Both the position numbers and the translations under genes were made by a program. A DNA stretch of 64,000 nucleotides from Sinonovacula constricta (Eukaryota > Mollusca > Bivalvia > Cardiida > Solecurtidae), in assembly GCA_007844125.1 (NCBI GenBank), contig CM017565.1:8754885-8818884 (forward strand), read 5' to 3'. Position 1 is the stretch's first letter; each line of letters starts with the position of its first letter. The notes beneath the pieces were generated by a model that was not told the origin of the DNA, did not search any database, and was given only the letters and a program-made list of their open reading frames with translations. Below, piece after piece: positions 1-12,104 of the stretch.

Positions 1-983
1 ACTTACAAGCAAGTAGATTTACTTGGTGGTTACATGTTGCAAATAGAAAGGGCCACGGTATCAGTTAATTTTACTTAAGTATTTATTCTTTATGACTAGT
101 ATTAAATATAATATAGAATATTATTCATATCTATTTAGACATAGGACTTAAGACATTTGTTCCATTCTTTTCTATATATATATGATCAACTTTTACAATA
201 ACATGCTAGCATAGTTTTCAGATTGTGCAAATTTATACTGAGTCGCGAATGTGAATAAAGTAAACGTAAATAAAAAAACTGTATATTTAATTTTGATTTC
301 GTATATAACTATATATCAAGTCACCTATGTGCTTTTATAAAACTTACTGCTTCGCCATTTCGACGTATAAAGCAAAATATTATATGCCCCATGTAATAAT
401 GATATGCTCTATCAAACCATCTCTTCAGCTAACAACGTTTATGGCACGGCGAAAAAACAACACACGATAAAACACCTGTGTACCCTCTAGTACAGCTGCT
501 TCCAAAACATTCCGACATAAGTATACCAATATTAGTTTTCTCGTTTCTCTAATTTCCATATTAAAAAAGAATGCCTAACATGATATAAGAAACATCTCTG
601 TTGTAACTACGCAATGAAAACGGTATAAAACAAGTTGGTGAACATTGCCAGTACTAGATTGTACAATGAACATATGGCGGCCTGTTTTTGAGGTCTTCTT
701 TAAACAATCTTTAAGAAACCAAACAAGGGCAATAATGTATTTAGGATACATACTTAACTAATATGACACGTAATATATGCATCTTGTATGTGTATTTTAA
801 ACACATTATACAGCGTATTATGCAGAGTATGTGCTCATTTTTCATTATTTTTTCAGTACTTGCCAGTTTTCTTGAGGTTAAGGTGTTATTGTACTTTGAT
901 TTTATAACGATAAACACAAGTCTACGAAGACTCAATTCCCTTAAACAGGGGTAAAAACCCAGTTTGTGAGGTTGTAAGTAGGT
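1..983. other. A+T-rich DNA, no gene recognised
   Basis: Short overlapping ORFs of about 60 codons exist on both strands near 740-950. They lack splice context or recognisable domains, so I treat them as chance. I see no repeat family or RNA gene here. Confidence 0.4.
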
Positions 984-2110
984 TGTATAAAGTCAATATA
1001 CTTGTATTAATTTTCAAATATTTTCAGTTGGAATCTTGATATTGCAAATATAAAAATAATGACAAACATAACCAGCAAGTACTCACGCTACATCATATCC
1101 TCGTTACAGAACACGTGGGATTAATATGTATCAGAGGGTAGTAGAATTTATATTAATATTATTGAACTATAATTGTGGAATGCATAAAGCGATCGAATTT
1201 GCTGCACTGTTCCTAAGTTATTACATAACAACTTAAATATAAACTTTGCTGTTTCATTTAATAACTAGTTATTACTGGAATAATGAGGAATGAGTTTAAT
1301 TCAAAATCAACAAACTTATTACAACAGTTTATTGAAGAAGACTGATGCATCGGTAATTGACTTGTACGGTAAAATCCATGTATTTGTAATAGTAAGATTG
1401 TAAACAATAGCTAAAACAGTATAAAAATGTTTTCAGCATTTCTTTATTAAAATAATCTGGTATTGTTGTTTTTATGTTATGCAGAGTCCAGAATGAAACT
1501 ATGTATACAAGCCTTATTATTAAATTTAACATACATTCAAACGTAACTTGATTTTTGTTTAAATAAACAAGCACTCTTTAATTGTTCAGTTAGGGTCTTG
1601 CTACAAACATATAGTCTTTTTGAAATGTAACAATCGTTCACTTACAATACTGCCGTTTACAACTACACTAATCCGTTGTTGCTGTTTTGTCTGTTTTCTC
1701 AACAACATGTTGTTTATATTCTGTGGATTTCTATAAAAACTTCCCTTATATAAGAAATCTCATTTAACGTTTCTTTTTGAGAAGTCCCTCAAGTAACGTC
1801 TTGTATGTACAGTAGCATCATCGGAATCATAATACAACTAGCCCTGCAGTCTAGACGTAAAAATCTAACAATATAACATAGCGATAAAATAATAAACATA
1901 TGTTTAGATAATTATTTTAGTCGCAGACGTAGTTTCCTGATTGTGTATTATCTCTTATTTTTACGTTAAAGAACATTAGATTCCATAGAAAAAACTACAA
2001 ACTGACTACGAACAAACGGTCAAACCTGAAGGGCAACGAACCGTTTGTAACATTTCTACAGAACAAAGCGAGTATTTCTATATTTCCACCCATTTCTTTA
2101 AAACCCGCTT
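984..2110 (+). repeat. Diverged duplicated block, copy 1 of 3
   Basis: This stretch aligns by eye in the same orientation with 9,262-10,120. Shared landmarks, in order, are a TTGTATAAAGTC start, ACACGTGG, GGGTAGTAGAATTTAT, TGCACTGTTCCTA, TTCATCGAAGAAGAC-like text and CAGTCTAGAC. Part of it also matches 6,540-6,760. Identity looks like roughly 65-75% with many indels, so the duplication is old. No coding frame is kept between copies, which suggests non-coding or transposon-derived DNA rather than a gene family. Confidence 0.55.
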
Positions 2111-2427
2111 AATTAAAAAATGTATTTGATACGTTTCTTTTTCCCCGGAAGTTAATACAGATTGAGTTAATGATGTACAAATGAAGTCATTTTGCACGAG
2201 ACACTGGATACAAAAGCTTAACAAACATCATGTTTAATTGGAAACCAAATAACAATGTAGATAGGATGTAAAGCAAACTTCAATTTTAACCCATCTTACT
2301 TAATTCTATATGATAAACTGTCTAAAACATGTCTTAAAAATGAAACATCACATGACAATTGTGTTCACAGGCCACTGTATTGTTGATGTGACAATAACAT
2401 CGAGAAGAGAGATAACGTTGAGCAATA

Positions 2428-2500
2428 AATAACCGCCTTGGAACGGTCAGTCGGCATAAAAGAACCAACGAGGGTGCTTTAATGATTACCTTGGCACTTG
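2428..2500 (-). repeat. Relic core of the interspersed family
   Basis: On the minus strand this is a worn copy of the family core. The block AACCGCCTTGGAACGGTCAG is intact on the plus strand, followed by TCGGC and GAGGGTGCTTTAA. The second (GGAGCGCTCC-type) palindrome is gone. Neither flank type is recognisable, so it is probably an old copy. Confidence 0.6.
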
Positions 2501-4655
2501 ACCTATCAGACAATAGTTTCAAAGAAAGATAGAAGTCTGGAGACAGCATTCAAGAGTACGGACAAATGACGCTGTGTAACGAGATGACCATACTTGTTTC
2601 GTTTTAAAGGTTGAGCGCATTTTACACTGTGGCGAATATATACTTAAGTGAACATGTTGCTTGTTCAAAATGTGTCTTGTTGTTGTTATTTTTCCAAATA
2701 TACGAATGATATTTCTCCGTCTTGTATTCATTTTGTTATTTGTAATAAAGGAACACAGAAAACAACATTTCAGAGTTATAAAGATGTAAAGGGTATTTTT
2801 GTTACATATGATTTTCATTATCATTTCTTTCAAGACATCTTCAACGATATGATAATGAATGAAAACTCTTACAATGTTATCCAAACGTGACTGTCCTTGG
2901 AAGGCTCCTGTTTTTGCACTGGCTGGAACTAGTGCACAAAGGTAAAAGATATTTGAGTTATCAGATGTTATTTTATTTCCCGTAGAAACCAATTTAAATT
3001 TACCGGAAATCATATCTTTATATTGCGATTGTTCTTCCCACGCATGATCTATGTAAGCGAATTTTAGATTTTGTCTAGAGGTAGTTTAGATTTTATTTTC
3101 CTATTGTTGGTTCATTTCTTACTTGCTGGGGAGAGTTGAAGTTTCAAAGAATATTGCATCCGTATTGTTTTTTATCAATATTAACTACACAATATATCAC
3201 TATTATCTATAGGGTAGTATGTCCCTTCTAAAAGTAACAAATACTTTTAACATAATGATATTATTATACTTATTATCACAAGTACATTCATAAAACAAAT
3301 TGTGCATTTAGTTACAGGTTACAATATTAACAATTACTTCTAATAACCATTGTAATAATCCGGTAATATTAATGCCAAAACAATTAAACTAAATATAAAT
3401 TATTAATGTTCTTACATTAATTTATCTTAATTCATATAGGTGGCTACTTTTTAACAAATTAAACAGATATATTTATAAAAATCCAATTAAAATAATATAA
3501 ATGAGAACTAGCAAAGTTCTTTTTATTCAGATAAAGGGCAATGTGAATCGTGTACCTCAACCACTCTATATTTCTCTCTCTTCCCCCCACCCCAGGCGCA
3601 TGTGCTTAGTTTCATTGTATTTAAAGGTCATAAATAGGTTTGAGCAACAAGATCTAACAACTCAACAATTTATTCTTCCCTTTAAATTTAATACCAACTT
3701 GATATAACAAGGTTATGAAAAGAAGGAATTTAAAAGAACAATACAAAGAGAATTTGCCAGAGACTATTAAACATTTAAGAATATCAATACAAAGCATACT
3801 GTGTTCAGCATTATACTTCTTCACAAGAGCTCAAGGCAAAAGCAAAAACTAACAATATTGCTCACCATTCAAATTACTACAATTATTCCTAATTCCTGCA
3901 GTATAATCGAAAAATGACATTTTTTCATAAGAGAAAAATCAGAAACTGTATGAACCCATAAGCTTTCATTTAATCGACAAATAAGAAAAGTGTATATTGC
4001 AGAAAGGTCTAATTAATTCCTTAAACAAATACTTGATCACGATGTCTGAAAAAATCTGGTTCTACAAAACGGTTATTATGTATCGTTCGGCTTCTAAACA
4101 GATAATGTGTTTTCTTTGGAACTGTTAGTCGAAACAAGTTTAAAATTTAATTTGGTCAGAAAGTAATTGCTAACTTTGTATATGAAACATAGTTTTTGTC
4201 TGTTTTCTTGCTAAAACGATCCCAGCCACATTTTAGCATATAAGACAGATCTCGTATTGATACAATGTACGAGCTGTTTCTAGTTGCAGTTGCTCAACAG
4301 ACTCATTGTATAATACGTCCTTCTCATACAACTTTAAACAATGCAAGACTTGGGCGAACATAAGAAACATACATTTGGCTTAGTGCTTAATGCTTTATTC
4401 CTAAAGAATACCTAAATTTGCTCATTATTCCAAGAGCCTTTTATAAAGACTTGAGAATGCTAAACATACGTGTTTTTAACTGAAGAATGCCTACATATAA
4501 TAAGTCCTTAGTTCTTATGGGAATAAAAAAACTGAACAAGAGTGTAAGCAAGATAACCCTCGGCAACATGTATCTATCTCATGTATCAAATCACGAAGCA
4601 AAACGTTTTAGATATTAACCAAACAGACAATAACATTGCTTACATTTAAATTGTG
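2501..4655. other. A+T-rich DNA, no gene supported
   Basis: The longest ORF is 164 codons on the minus strand (3,013-2,519). It has no recognised domain; its downstream half runs into low-complexity text and its end overlaps the edge of the repeat relic. A plus-strand AAAG|GTAAAAG at about 2,941 is a good donor match but has no convincing exon before it. Nothing else is seen. Confidence 0.4.
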
Positions 4656-4659
4656 TTTA

Positions 4660-4916
4660 TTAATGATGATGTGTATCTATTAGTTTGTATGTTTTTGAAT
4701 GATTCGACAAAACCAGACTACCGCCTTCATCAAAATGAGCCACATTTGCAATTTTCCGACGGGTCAGGTATTTATCTTCATTAAGAGGCCGAAGTTTGGA
4801 AATATACTTTATTGTATCTGTTGGAATGCTATGACTAATACGACTATGTTTACAGTCTTTATTTAGATTTAAAGTGCTTATAATATATTCAATTTCTGAC
4901 ACATGAGGCGTAAAGG
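4660..4916 (-). CDS. Candidate terminal exon, unknown protein
   Basis: On the minus strand a pyrimidine-poor but otherwise good acceptor (ATATTAATATTTCAG) ends at 4,917. It is followed by two bases and 84 codons to a TAA stop at 4,662-4,660. The peptide is charged and non-repetitive, with segments such as KLRPLNEDKYLTRRKI and AHFDEGGSLVLSNHSKTYKL, unlike the hydrophobic chance ORFs around it. An AATAAA overlaps the stop region, which would give a very short 3' UTR. I recognise no domain. It could be the last exon of a minus-strand gene or a chance ORF. Confidence 0.3.
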
Positions 4917-6195
4917 CTGAAATATTAATATGAATTATAATGGTTGCAGATCACTTGCAATTAAATGCTGTATTAATCTTTAGTTTCAAGAATGCCTGAA
5001 AGATTATGATTAACTTTCGTTTCTTGATCAAAGTAATTCTACCCCAAACTTTAAATTCTAAAACTCTGTTGATTTGAATGATTTATTAAAGCACCTTAAT
5101 CGTTAGGATAATACTTCAATAAAACTATGGTTATTGTCTTTTTTAATTATAGATGACACTTAGGCCATGGGTATTATTATTAAAACAATAGATGCTTTTG
5201 CGTTATATTCCTTGTATGCGAACAATAACATATCATGAACCATAACATATCATTAACCTTTTGATCTTGACCAGTAACATTTATGATTGAATATATTACA
5301 GTTAAAAGAATGCAAATTATCCCGAAACAAGAACAGCGATGTACGCCTTAACTTCCCAATTCTTATTAAAATGTTCATAACGTGTGTTAGTCAGTGATAC
5401 ATAAATCAGTTAACAATTAAAACATTGTGTTTTTTTCTAAGTGATTGGATCTGTACCACATAGTCAAAAATTGGAGCCATATTAAGTAATTGAAGTAAGG
5501 AATGTTTCGTAAGTTTTGTAATGTTAATGGAATTTACGGAATGAACAAAATGTGAAAAGGAAAAACTCAAGACGCTTAATCTTAGAGACAAAGAATCCGA
5601 TGATAGTCGCAAAGCAAAGCCTTTTGCTGCTGATAACAATTAAGAAATCGAATGGATATATGTTACACATGAATAACTATATAAATTCGCCTATATCTGA
5701 GGTTGAAAATGTCTTTATGATAAACATTGTTAGGCGATATTTTATTCGGTGTGGTTAAGAGAACATTCATTAGCATCAAAACATCACACTCTTTTTGATT
5801 ACCGGCATGATAACATACAATTAACATATCAGAGGCTATCGAATTTGTCATACACCAGACAAAATGCAAATTTGACTACCTTGGACACTAATATGCTATT
5901 TTTGAGTGTCCAGGGGTCACTTTATCCGTCCATCATGAAAGTGTTTTATCTCAGCAAATTGGTATGAGTGTGGGAAAGAAATGTCAATAATGATAAATGT
6001 ACATATAAACCTTAAAATATAAACCGATAAAATGACCAAAAAACCCCCAAAAAAAACACAATTTCTACCTTTTACAGGATTATCATTTTAAACTTATAAC
6101 GCCAATTTCTATTCCGCAAGCCCACGCTGTTTTAGTCTTCCTTTGGTCATCAGTGATGTCAATGTCATTTTATTTGATTAACACGTGACCAACAA
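4917..6195. other. A+T-rich DNA, no gene supported
   Basis: There are short ORFs on both strands, including a 77-codon minus ORF at 5,639-5,406. None has recognisable domains or clear splice borders. No repeat family member is seen. Confidence 0.35.
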
Positions 6196-6450
6196 TTGGC
6201 TTACCAACACACTTTTAATTTATATGGCATGCAATATTACGTATGTCATAAAATGTATCATCAATACTTCAGTTGCGTGCAATGCAGCACGAAAGACATT
6301 ATACTGGAAATAAATAGTAAGCAACTTGGGGAAGATACAGACGATTTAAAGAGTTGCCAAAACTTTTTCTCTGAAACTGTTACGAGTGTCACTGTTCTCA
6401 ATCAAGACATGCCATTAAACAAAGAGTATGTACATTACAAGTTAACATAG
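6196..6450 (+). CDS. Weak exon-like ORF, unknown protein
   Basis: An 84-codon ORF. Its second half (from about 6,272, after a possible acceptor ending ATACTTCAG) reads as a polar peptide containing CVQCSTKDIILEIN and LGEDTDDLKSCQNFF, and ends at TAG followed directly by GTAACA. Its composition is better than the neighbouring chance ORFs. It shows no known domain and no clear start, so it may be a chance ORF. It lies just upstream of the second copy of the 1.0/6.5/9.3-kb duplicated block. Confidence 0.18.
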   Translation: MAYQHTFNLYGMQYYVCHKMYHQYFSCVQCSTKDIILEINSKQLGEDTDDLKSCQNFFSETVTSVTVLNQDMPLNKEYVHYKLT

Positions 6451-6539
6451 GTAACACGTGACTGATAGCACTATTTGATTCATACTTCTGCAAAAGCCAA
6501 AATAACATATTACATGAATTATCTGGATAAGCTTTTATA

Positions 6540-6760
6540 ATTATATTTTTGTTAAGGAACATGTGGGATCTATCTCTATCAATGGGTGGTACCATTAAAT
6601 GTAATCATATTGACCTATAATATGCGAGGAATGTCTTCAACATGCAAAATGCGAAGCTCTGAACGAATCAGTTTTTCTTATTGCACAACAAATATAAATT
6701 ATTCGTTTATTGTTTGATCCCTGTTAATGGTATCCGAGTTTATAAATAAGATGGTATTAC
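6540..6760 (+). repeat. Diverged duplicated block, partial copy 2 of 3
   Basis: Matches 1,100-1,260 and 9,380-9,540 in order: GTTAAGGAACATGTGGGATC, GGGTGGTA, TAATCATATTGACCTATAAT, and GAGGAATGTCT. Only the first part of the block is recognisable here. This copy is closer to the 9.3-kb copy (shared ATTGACCTAT-like text) than to the 1.0-kb copy. Confidence 0.45.
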
Positions 6761-7211
6761 AACATAAAACGTACGCTTTATTATGGAGAATGATTCACGG
6801 TACAACATTCCATGCTTGAGCCACAGTGAAATGATTGTTGTTAAAAAGTAAGGTGGAATTCGCAATGAATAACAAAAAAAGAAGTTAAATAGCAGGACAC
6901 TAGAAAATTAAATCTTAAATATTTAAAATATTTCCTTCATTTTTAACTATAACCAAATTGCTTATTGTAACGTTTATTGTAATATATACAATAAAGCTTA
7001 CAGTAAATGCCGGTGACTGATTGTGGCTAACATGTAGTGTTGGTTTCATTGTGTGCATTGTGTTTGTATATGCATCCTCGTTGCACGTACACTGTGTTTT
7101 TATTGGTGTGCTTCTGTTTGTTTCTTGTATTTTCATATAAATATATATTTTATATTTCATATGTAGCGTTTTGATATTAAGAAAATAAATCATGTGTTGT
7201 ATTCCATTGGA

Positions 7212-7224
7212 GGGGGGGGGGGGG
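7212..7224 (+). repeat. Poly-G tract
   Basis: A run of 13 G residues, unusual in this A+T-rich window. It is flanked by ATTCCATTGGA and AACCACAAGG. Length is likely to vary between individuals and to be prone to assembly error. Confidence 0.85.
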
Positions 7225-7716
7225 AACCACAAGGTAAGGCCGGTGCCACAATCCATTTCTTAGTTCCCAGAATATTTGTCTGTCCTTAAGCATTGGATAT
7301 CTGTCGAGACCTTAACAACATGTCCATTATTATGTAACAAACCAACAGATTGAAACAGAATGCGCTTTTGTAAAATAGCTTGCATAATCAATTAAACGAA
7401 CAAGAAGCTATAATCAATAAAATGTTATTTTGCAATTTTTCATTAACATAAGTATGAGAAAACGATGCTGCTGATAATAATAATTTCCCCGTTTACGTAA
7501 TATGTTTTTTTTTTCTTTAATTCAAACCAAACTATCGTTAATTAATTAATTAATTAATAATAACTATATCTCACCTCTATGAATAAAACATAAGCTATTC
7601 ACTAATTTAACAAATTATTCAAACAAAACAATATTTTAATATGTAACCATTTTCTATCATAAGCCTTTGGAGACAAAACAAATATTGTTTGATAGCATAG
7701 TCTACAATCGACATGT

Positions 7717-7980
7717 ACATTGTTTATAGTTACTGGTGTTACGTATTTGATGTTATACAAAATATACTTGCCTTACGAGGATGTTAAGCATTACGAGGCA
7801 GGAAAGACTTGTTCGTCGTTATATTTACAATATCAGAATAAACCCATTTGCAGCTGCGACTTTATTCTACATTTTAAGAAGATAAATGTCATAAAGAAAG
7901 AAATAGATCATAACGTAACTGAGGTTGTTACTTTCTACGTGTTATGGGAAGTCATAAGTATAAACTGCTACGTAGACTAA
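7717..7980 (+). CDS. Candidate exon, unknown (possibly secreted) protein
   Basis: An ORF of 86 codons preceded by TTTATAG, a possible acceptor just upstream. The peptide is mixed polar and hydrophobic with four cysteines, including a CSC, and one N-glycosylation sequon (NVT). Segments include YEAGKTCSSLYLQYQNKP and FYVLWEVISINCYVD. No family is recognised. A better-supported terminal exon follows 0.9 kb downstream on the same strand, but no donor gives an unambiguous join. It may be an exon or chance. Confidence 0.22.
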   Translation, partial: TLFIVTGVTYLMLYKIYLPYEDVKHYEAGKTCSSLYLQYQNKPICSCDFILHFKKINVIKKEIDHNVTEVVTFYVLWEVISINCYVD

Positions 7981-8860
7981 TAATTACAAACACTTCATTT
8001 CTGACACTGATTTATATTACTAATATAACCAGAATGTGATCACAAGCAAATTTCGAGCATTGAAAGACTAAAAAGCTCCGTTTTGCTGGTGTGTATGAAA
8101 CTTTTACGGATGTTTGCATATAAACATATCTTTAATAATAGAATGATGTTCCAAGAACTATTTGTTTTAGTAAAGCATGTTCTTTTATCCTACTTGCACA
8201 CCATAAACACACTTTTAACTATGCAACAACAGTAAAACAATACATTTATGGTATAGATTTATAATTTATGTCCTTAGTAATAAAATATAATAGGTAAATA
8301 TTGCGTTCCCAAGACATTCCATAAATACTGAAGGTCAACAAAAACAACAACAGATATTACTACTTCCCCTGGTCTAAATAGAAACCACATGTTACACGAG
8401 AATGTTGAATGGAAAGATCATACCTGCAGGTTTGCCATAGGAAAGTTATTTTTGTTACTAGTAATCTCATCACGTTGTACGCTGTAAACTTTGCAGGGTA
8501 ATCATGGTTACTCTATAATATAACAGTAAATTGCAAGTTGTATCTTGCATACCACTTACAGAGTGACATTATTTGAGCGACTCACTTAAATCATTTAATC
8601 ATTTCATTTTAAAAACGGAGTAGAATTCCAGTAGGTATGCAACACGAATCAAAGCAATTACCTTCATACTCCATTGACATTTATATTTTAAGCCAGCTAA
8701 AAATATGCGCACTCTTGGAACATGTTCTGTTTATTTTCAATGCAAACTAGTAATGTTGAAAGATGCGTCTTGTTATATTTTTTTTGTATATGTTACGTAC
8801 ATTTTTGTTACTTTATATACAGTTCGAACTCAACAGATTTACATACAATGTTGTTTACAG

Positions 8861-8971
8861 GTGATAGATTCAGAAAAAAGGTACACGCGTGAGATTAATC
8901 AGTACGTGTGCGGAATGGATGCCACACAAGATATATATAGCGAGCATAAATTACTAAGCAACGGAAAATGA
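8861..8971 (+). CDS. Candidate last exon, unknown protein
   Basis: A good 3' splice site (ACAATGTTGTTTACAG) ends at 8,860. From GTG the frame runs 36 codons to TGA at 8,969-8,971. The peptide is charged (contains SEKRYTREINQYVCGMDATQ). Two overlapping AATAAA signals lie at 9,019-9,028, about 50 bases past the stop. The order acceptor, short coding tail, stop, poly(A) signal is what a terminal exon looks like. The protein is not recognised, and the upstream exons are uncertain (7,717-7,980 is one possibility). Confidence 0.35.
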   Translation: MIDSEKRYTREINQYVCGMDATQDIYSEHKLLSNGK

Positions 8972-9018
8972 GTCTGTTATACCATATTCCAAATTTGTGA
9001 CATGTGATTTTATCTTTA

Positions 9019-9028
9019 AATAAATAAA
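9019..9028 (+). terminator. Overlapping poly(A) signals
   Basis: Two overlapping AATAAA hexamers downstream of the candidate last exon. In an A+T-rich sequence such hexamers are frequent by chance, so the value is contextual. Confidence 0.3.
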
Positions 9029-9261
9029 TTCGAAAACTTCACACTGTTCACTTTAATTCAGAATGTGTACATAGACAGATGGACCAATAAAATGCAAATG
9101 TTTTCCGTCTTACGATACTTTACTAATATGAATGTTTTTAGCTGAGGTATGTATTTGCACTTTTATGCTTGGTGATTTATTGAATTTCTGAAACATTGCT
9201 TTAACCGATGGTAAGATAATTATAACTATATACGCATGTTCACTACAGCAGTAATAAAGGA

Positions 9262-10120
9262 CCCTACAGTTGAAGAAGGTTGTATAAAGTCGATGTAATT
9301 TTAAATCGTGCTATTGCAAAAAACAAAATCAAAACATTAATCGCAAATATCGCTAATATCTGGGAGAATGCACTCTACATCATATTCTCGTTAAATAACA
9401 CGTGGAATCAATCTGTGTGTCAGCGGGTAGTAGAATTTATTTTAATCATAATGACCTATGATATTTGTGGAATGTCTAGAGACTCCGAATATTATGCACT
9501 GTTCCTACGTAATTTCATAACAACATAAATATACACATTATTGTTTCCTTCATAACTATTTATTGATGTTTAGTTTTGTTAAACTTATGAGTTTAATTAT
9601 AAATCACTGTATTTTGTAACATGATTCATCGAAGAAGACAAGGAAATGGTCTTTTACGTGAAAAATTGCTTTACAATTTATAATTTAAACAATACACAAA
9701 CACGTTGTAAACAGCTAGAAAAACAACATCAAGTAAAATTCTAAGGCTTTCTTTAATACTTTTTTTCTCAGAATTTATTTTTTCATAATATCTGATAATG
9801 TTGTCTTCACGTTATATATGTAAGCCTAACCGATATTTTGTTTCCAATTAAATAAGACAATCTCCTCAAGCTATATCATTAATTTTGTGTAAAAACATCG
9901 GAATTATAATATACCCAGCCTTTGGCAGTCTAGACCTGACCAATCTATCTGTACAATATTGATGGCAAGCAGTACAAACACGAGTAAAGATTATTATGTG
10001 TGTCACAGCTTAACCAAACATTTCTCCAAAACAACATTCGATTCTAAGGAGACACGCAAACTAATACATACTGACAAGTTCTATATATCTCCACAAATCT
10101 CATTTAAAGTCACTGAATTG
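9262..10120 (+). repeat. Diverged duplicated block, copy 3 of 3
   Basis: Aligns in the same orientation with 984-2,110 (shared TTGTATAAAGTCGATGT-like start, ACACGTGG, GGGTAGTAGAATTTAT, TGCACTGTTCCTA, CATCGAAGAAGACA, GGAAT-ATAATA-AC, GCAGTCTAGACC). It is shorter than copy 1 by about 250 bases of deletions. An ORF of 82 codons at 9,280-9,528 is not kept in copy 1, arguing against coding function. Confidence 0.55.
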
Positions 10121-10162
10121 AACTAATACCATTCCTTCGTTTCTGTTTTTGTCCCGCATTAA

Positions 10163-10213
10163 GGACAAAGTAAGTTACATAAGACAAAGTAGGGACAAAG
10201 TAAGTTACATAAG
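10163..10213 (+). repeat. Short tandem duplication (30-bp period)
   Basis: The 21-base word starting GGACAAAGTAAGTTACATAA occurs twice, at 10,163 and 10,193. A related ACATAAG continues to about 10,240. Confidence 0.85.
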
Positions 10214-10319
10214 CACATAAGACCTTATTTACATAAGAGAAATTGGATACAACAGGTAAATAGAACAAATTGGAAACAAAACAATAACTCTTAATGGTTA
10301 CTTCCATATGATAAACAAA

Positions 10320-12104
10320 TATAAAAATAAGATATTTAACATAGCATGCGCCTTATATTCCCATATAAAATATTCATTTTCAAACTAGCAAGACAGTAAA
10401 CGCAGTCTAGTTGGGGGTTTCCCATCTACCAATTGGATTACAGTCGTTTTGGGTGTAGCGGATCACTAACGACATTTTCGCTGCATACGCATTAGAAACA
10501 AGTGTTTTCAAAATACAGAATGTGCATTTACATTGCAAAAAAATGTCCTCTTTCCAAAAATGCTAACCATTTTAATCTCGGACGCATATTTCTTGGCAAA
10601 CGCTTCAGTTTTTATGCATCAATTTGGGTAGTAGCGGATCACGTCAGGGTAAAGCAGATCACGTGATAAACGCCACCCAGGGATCGTCTCAAAGCACCAG
10701 AAACTGGGTATTTGTCACAACAATGCAACTTAAATATGTTAACGGTATGTTTGACTTTTTTCTCATGAAAAATGCCATCTTATTGTTTTCAACGAAGCAT
10801 ACTCAGATCATATGGCTTCTCCTTCAATTTGAGTCTGCTGTTTCCAGCAGATGTCTAGTCTGCGTCTCCTCTATGCTACTTCACTATTTGGGTGCAACAT
10901 CTACACAAAGTATGGTAGTTAAAAAACACTTGTATCACCCAAGAAAACAACTACTGCAAGCACAGAATAAACACACACACACAGCACGCGCGCGCGCACA
11001 CACACTCACAAATTTAATTGGGACGTGGTATAAATACAAGACCAAATATTACTGAGTAAACTTTTATTGAAATCAGTGATTGAAATTTTAACTTACAATG
11101 ACTAAATCAAATGCATTTTGTTCCTTTTGTCAGGTCAGTGATTACTTTTTACAACAATCCTGGATTAGTATGAATTTATTGAAATTTGATAGTCGGGCAA
11201 GACAAAGGGATGTGCAAGCAGTAAGACCCCCAAAAACAAACGTGCATTCAAGCAAACATTACCGATCTTAATAAGATTTTTTTTACCTGTGGCTGCTTTA
11301 TTTGGTACTTAGTACGAGATGTATGTGGAAGATAACAAGTATTTTAATAACAAATAAGGCCAAATGCTTAAAGGGTTCTAGACACCGCTTGGTTATTCTG
11401 TGATTAACATAATTTAAGTGTCATATATACTATCGATAACATTGACAAACGAATTTGAAACCTTGTCCATTTGAACATACCAGCTACATCTATACACCAG
11501 ACATGAGTTGGGATGTTTTCGTAATAATTTCAAGGGCAGTGCAAGTCGTTAACAGTTGTGATTGATATTGCATTTTCATTGCAGATAGTGTGTAACTCAC
11601 GGGCTAATCACTATTGTTTTTAAAGTAATACATCATGATATTTCAGTAAAGATTGAACGGGGTTCATCAAAGTTTCAGTGAATGAGCAAAGGTTGAAAAA
11701 ATTCTAAATAGAAAATCTGTGTCCAGGCCTATTTAAACATTATTGCAGCATAATCAAAATGGAATTAAGTCTACCAAAAATGTCAAGACAACTGCAAATG
11801 ATTAAAAGGAAAACAAAAGAAACCTCTCCTCAACAATTTACTATGAAATGATATAAAATATACACAAAATGCCACTGACTAAATCATTTGTATATGTTGA
11901 ATAAAAATACAATAATAAGGATTGGTACACTGATTGTAAGGATAATGAGACTGCTTGTAGTATCATGTCATATATGCATGGCATGATTTTACAGTGAATG
12001 CGTCAATATATCTTGCGTATTATCCTACAATATTTCTTTCATCCTTCCTATTGTTATTGATTCTTTCTTTCTCGTCCGTAGTCTAACTATGACGGTAATT
12101 TGCC
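10320..12104. other. No gene recognised; mixed (CA)/(CG) microsatellite at 10,970-11,006
   Basis: A long plus-strand ORF (10,624-11,055) begins at TTG and ends inside the CA/CG microsatellite, so it is not accepted as a gene. A short word GGGT-GTAGCGGATCAC appears at about 10,450 and again, with one change, at about 10,625. Otherwise I see nothing. Confidence 0.4.

Noticed and set aside
2519..3013. 164-codon minus ORF
   Set aside because: Longest non-repeat ORF, but no recognised motif; its composition shifts to lysine/isoleucine-rich chance text and it overlaps a repeat edge.
10624..11055. 143-codon plus ORF
   Set aside because: Starts at TTG, ends in a CA/CG microsatellite, no domain or splice support.
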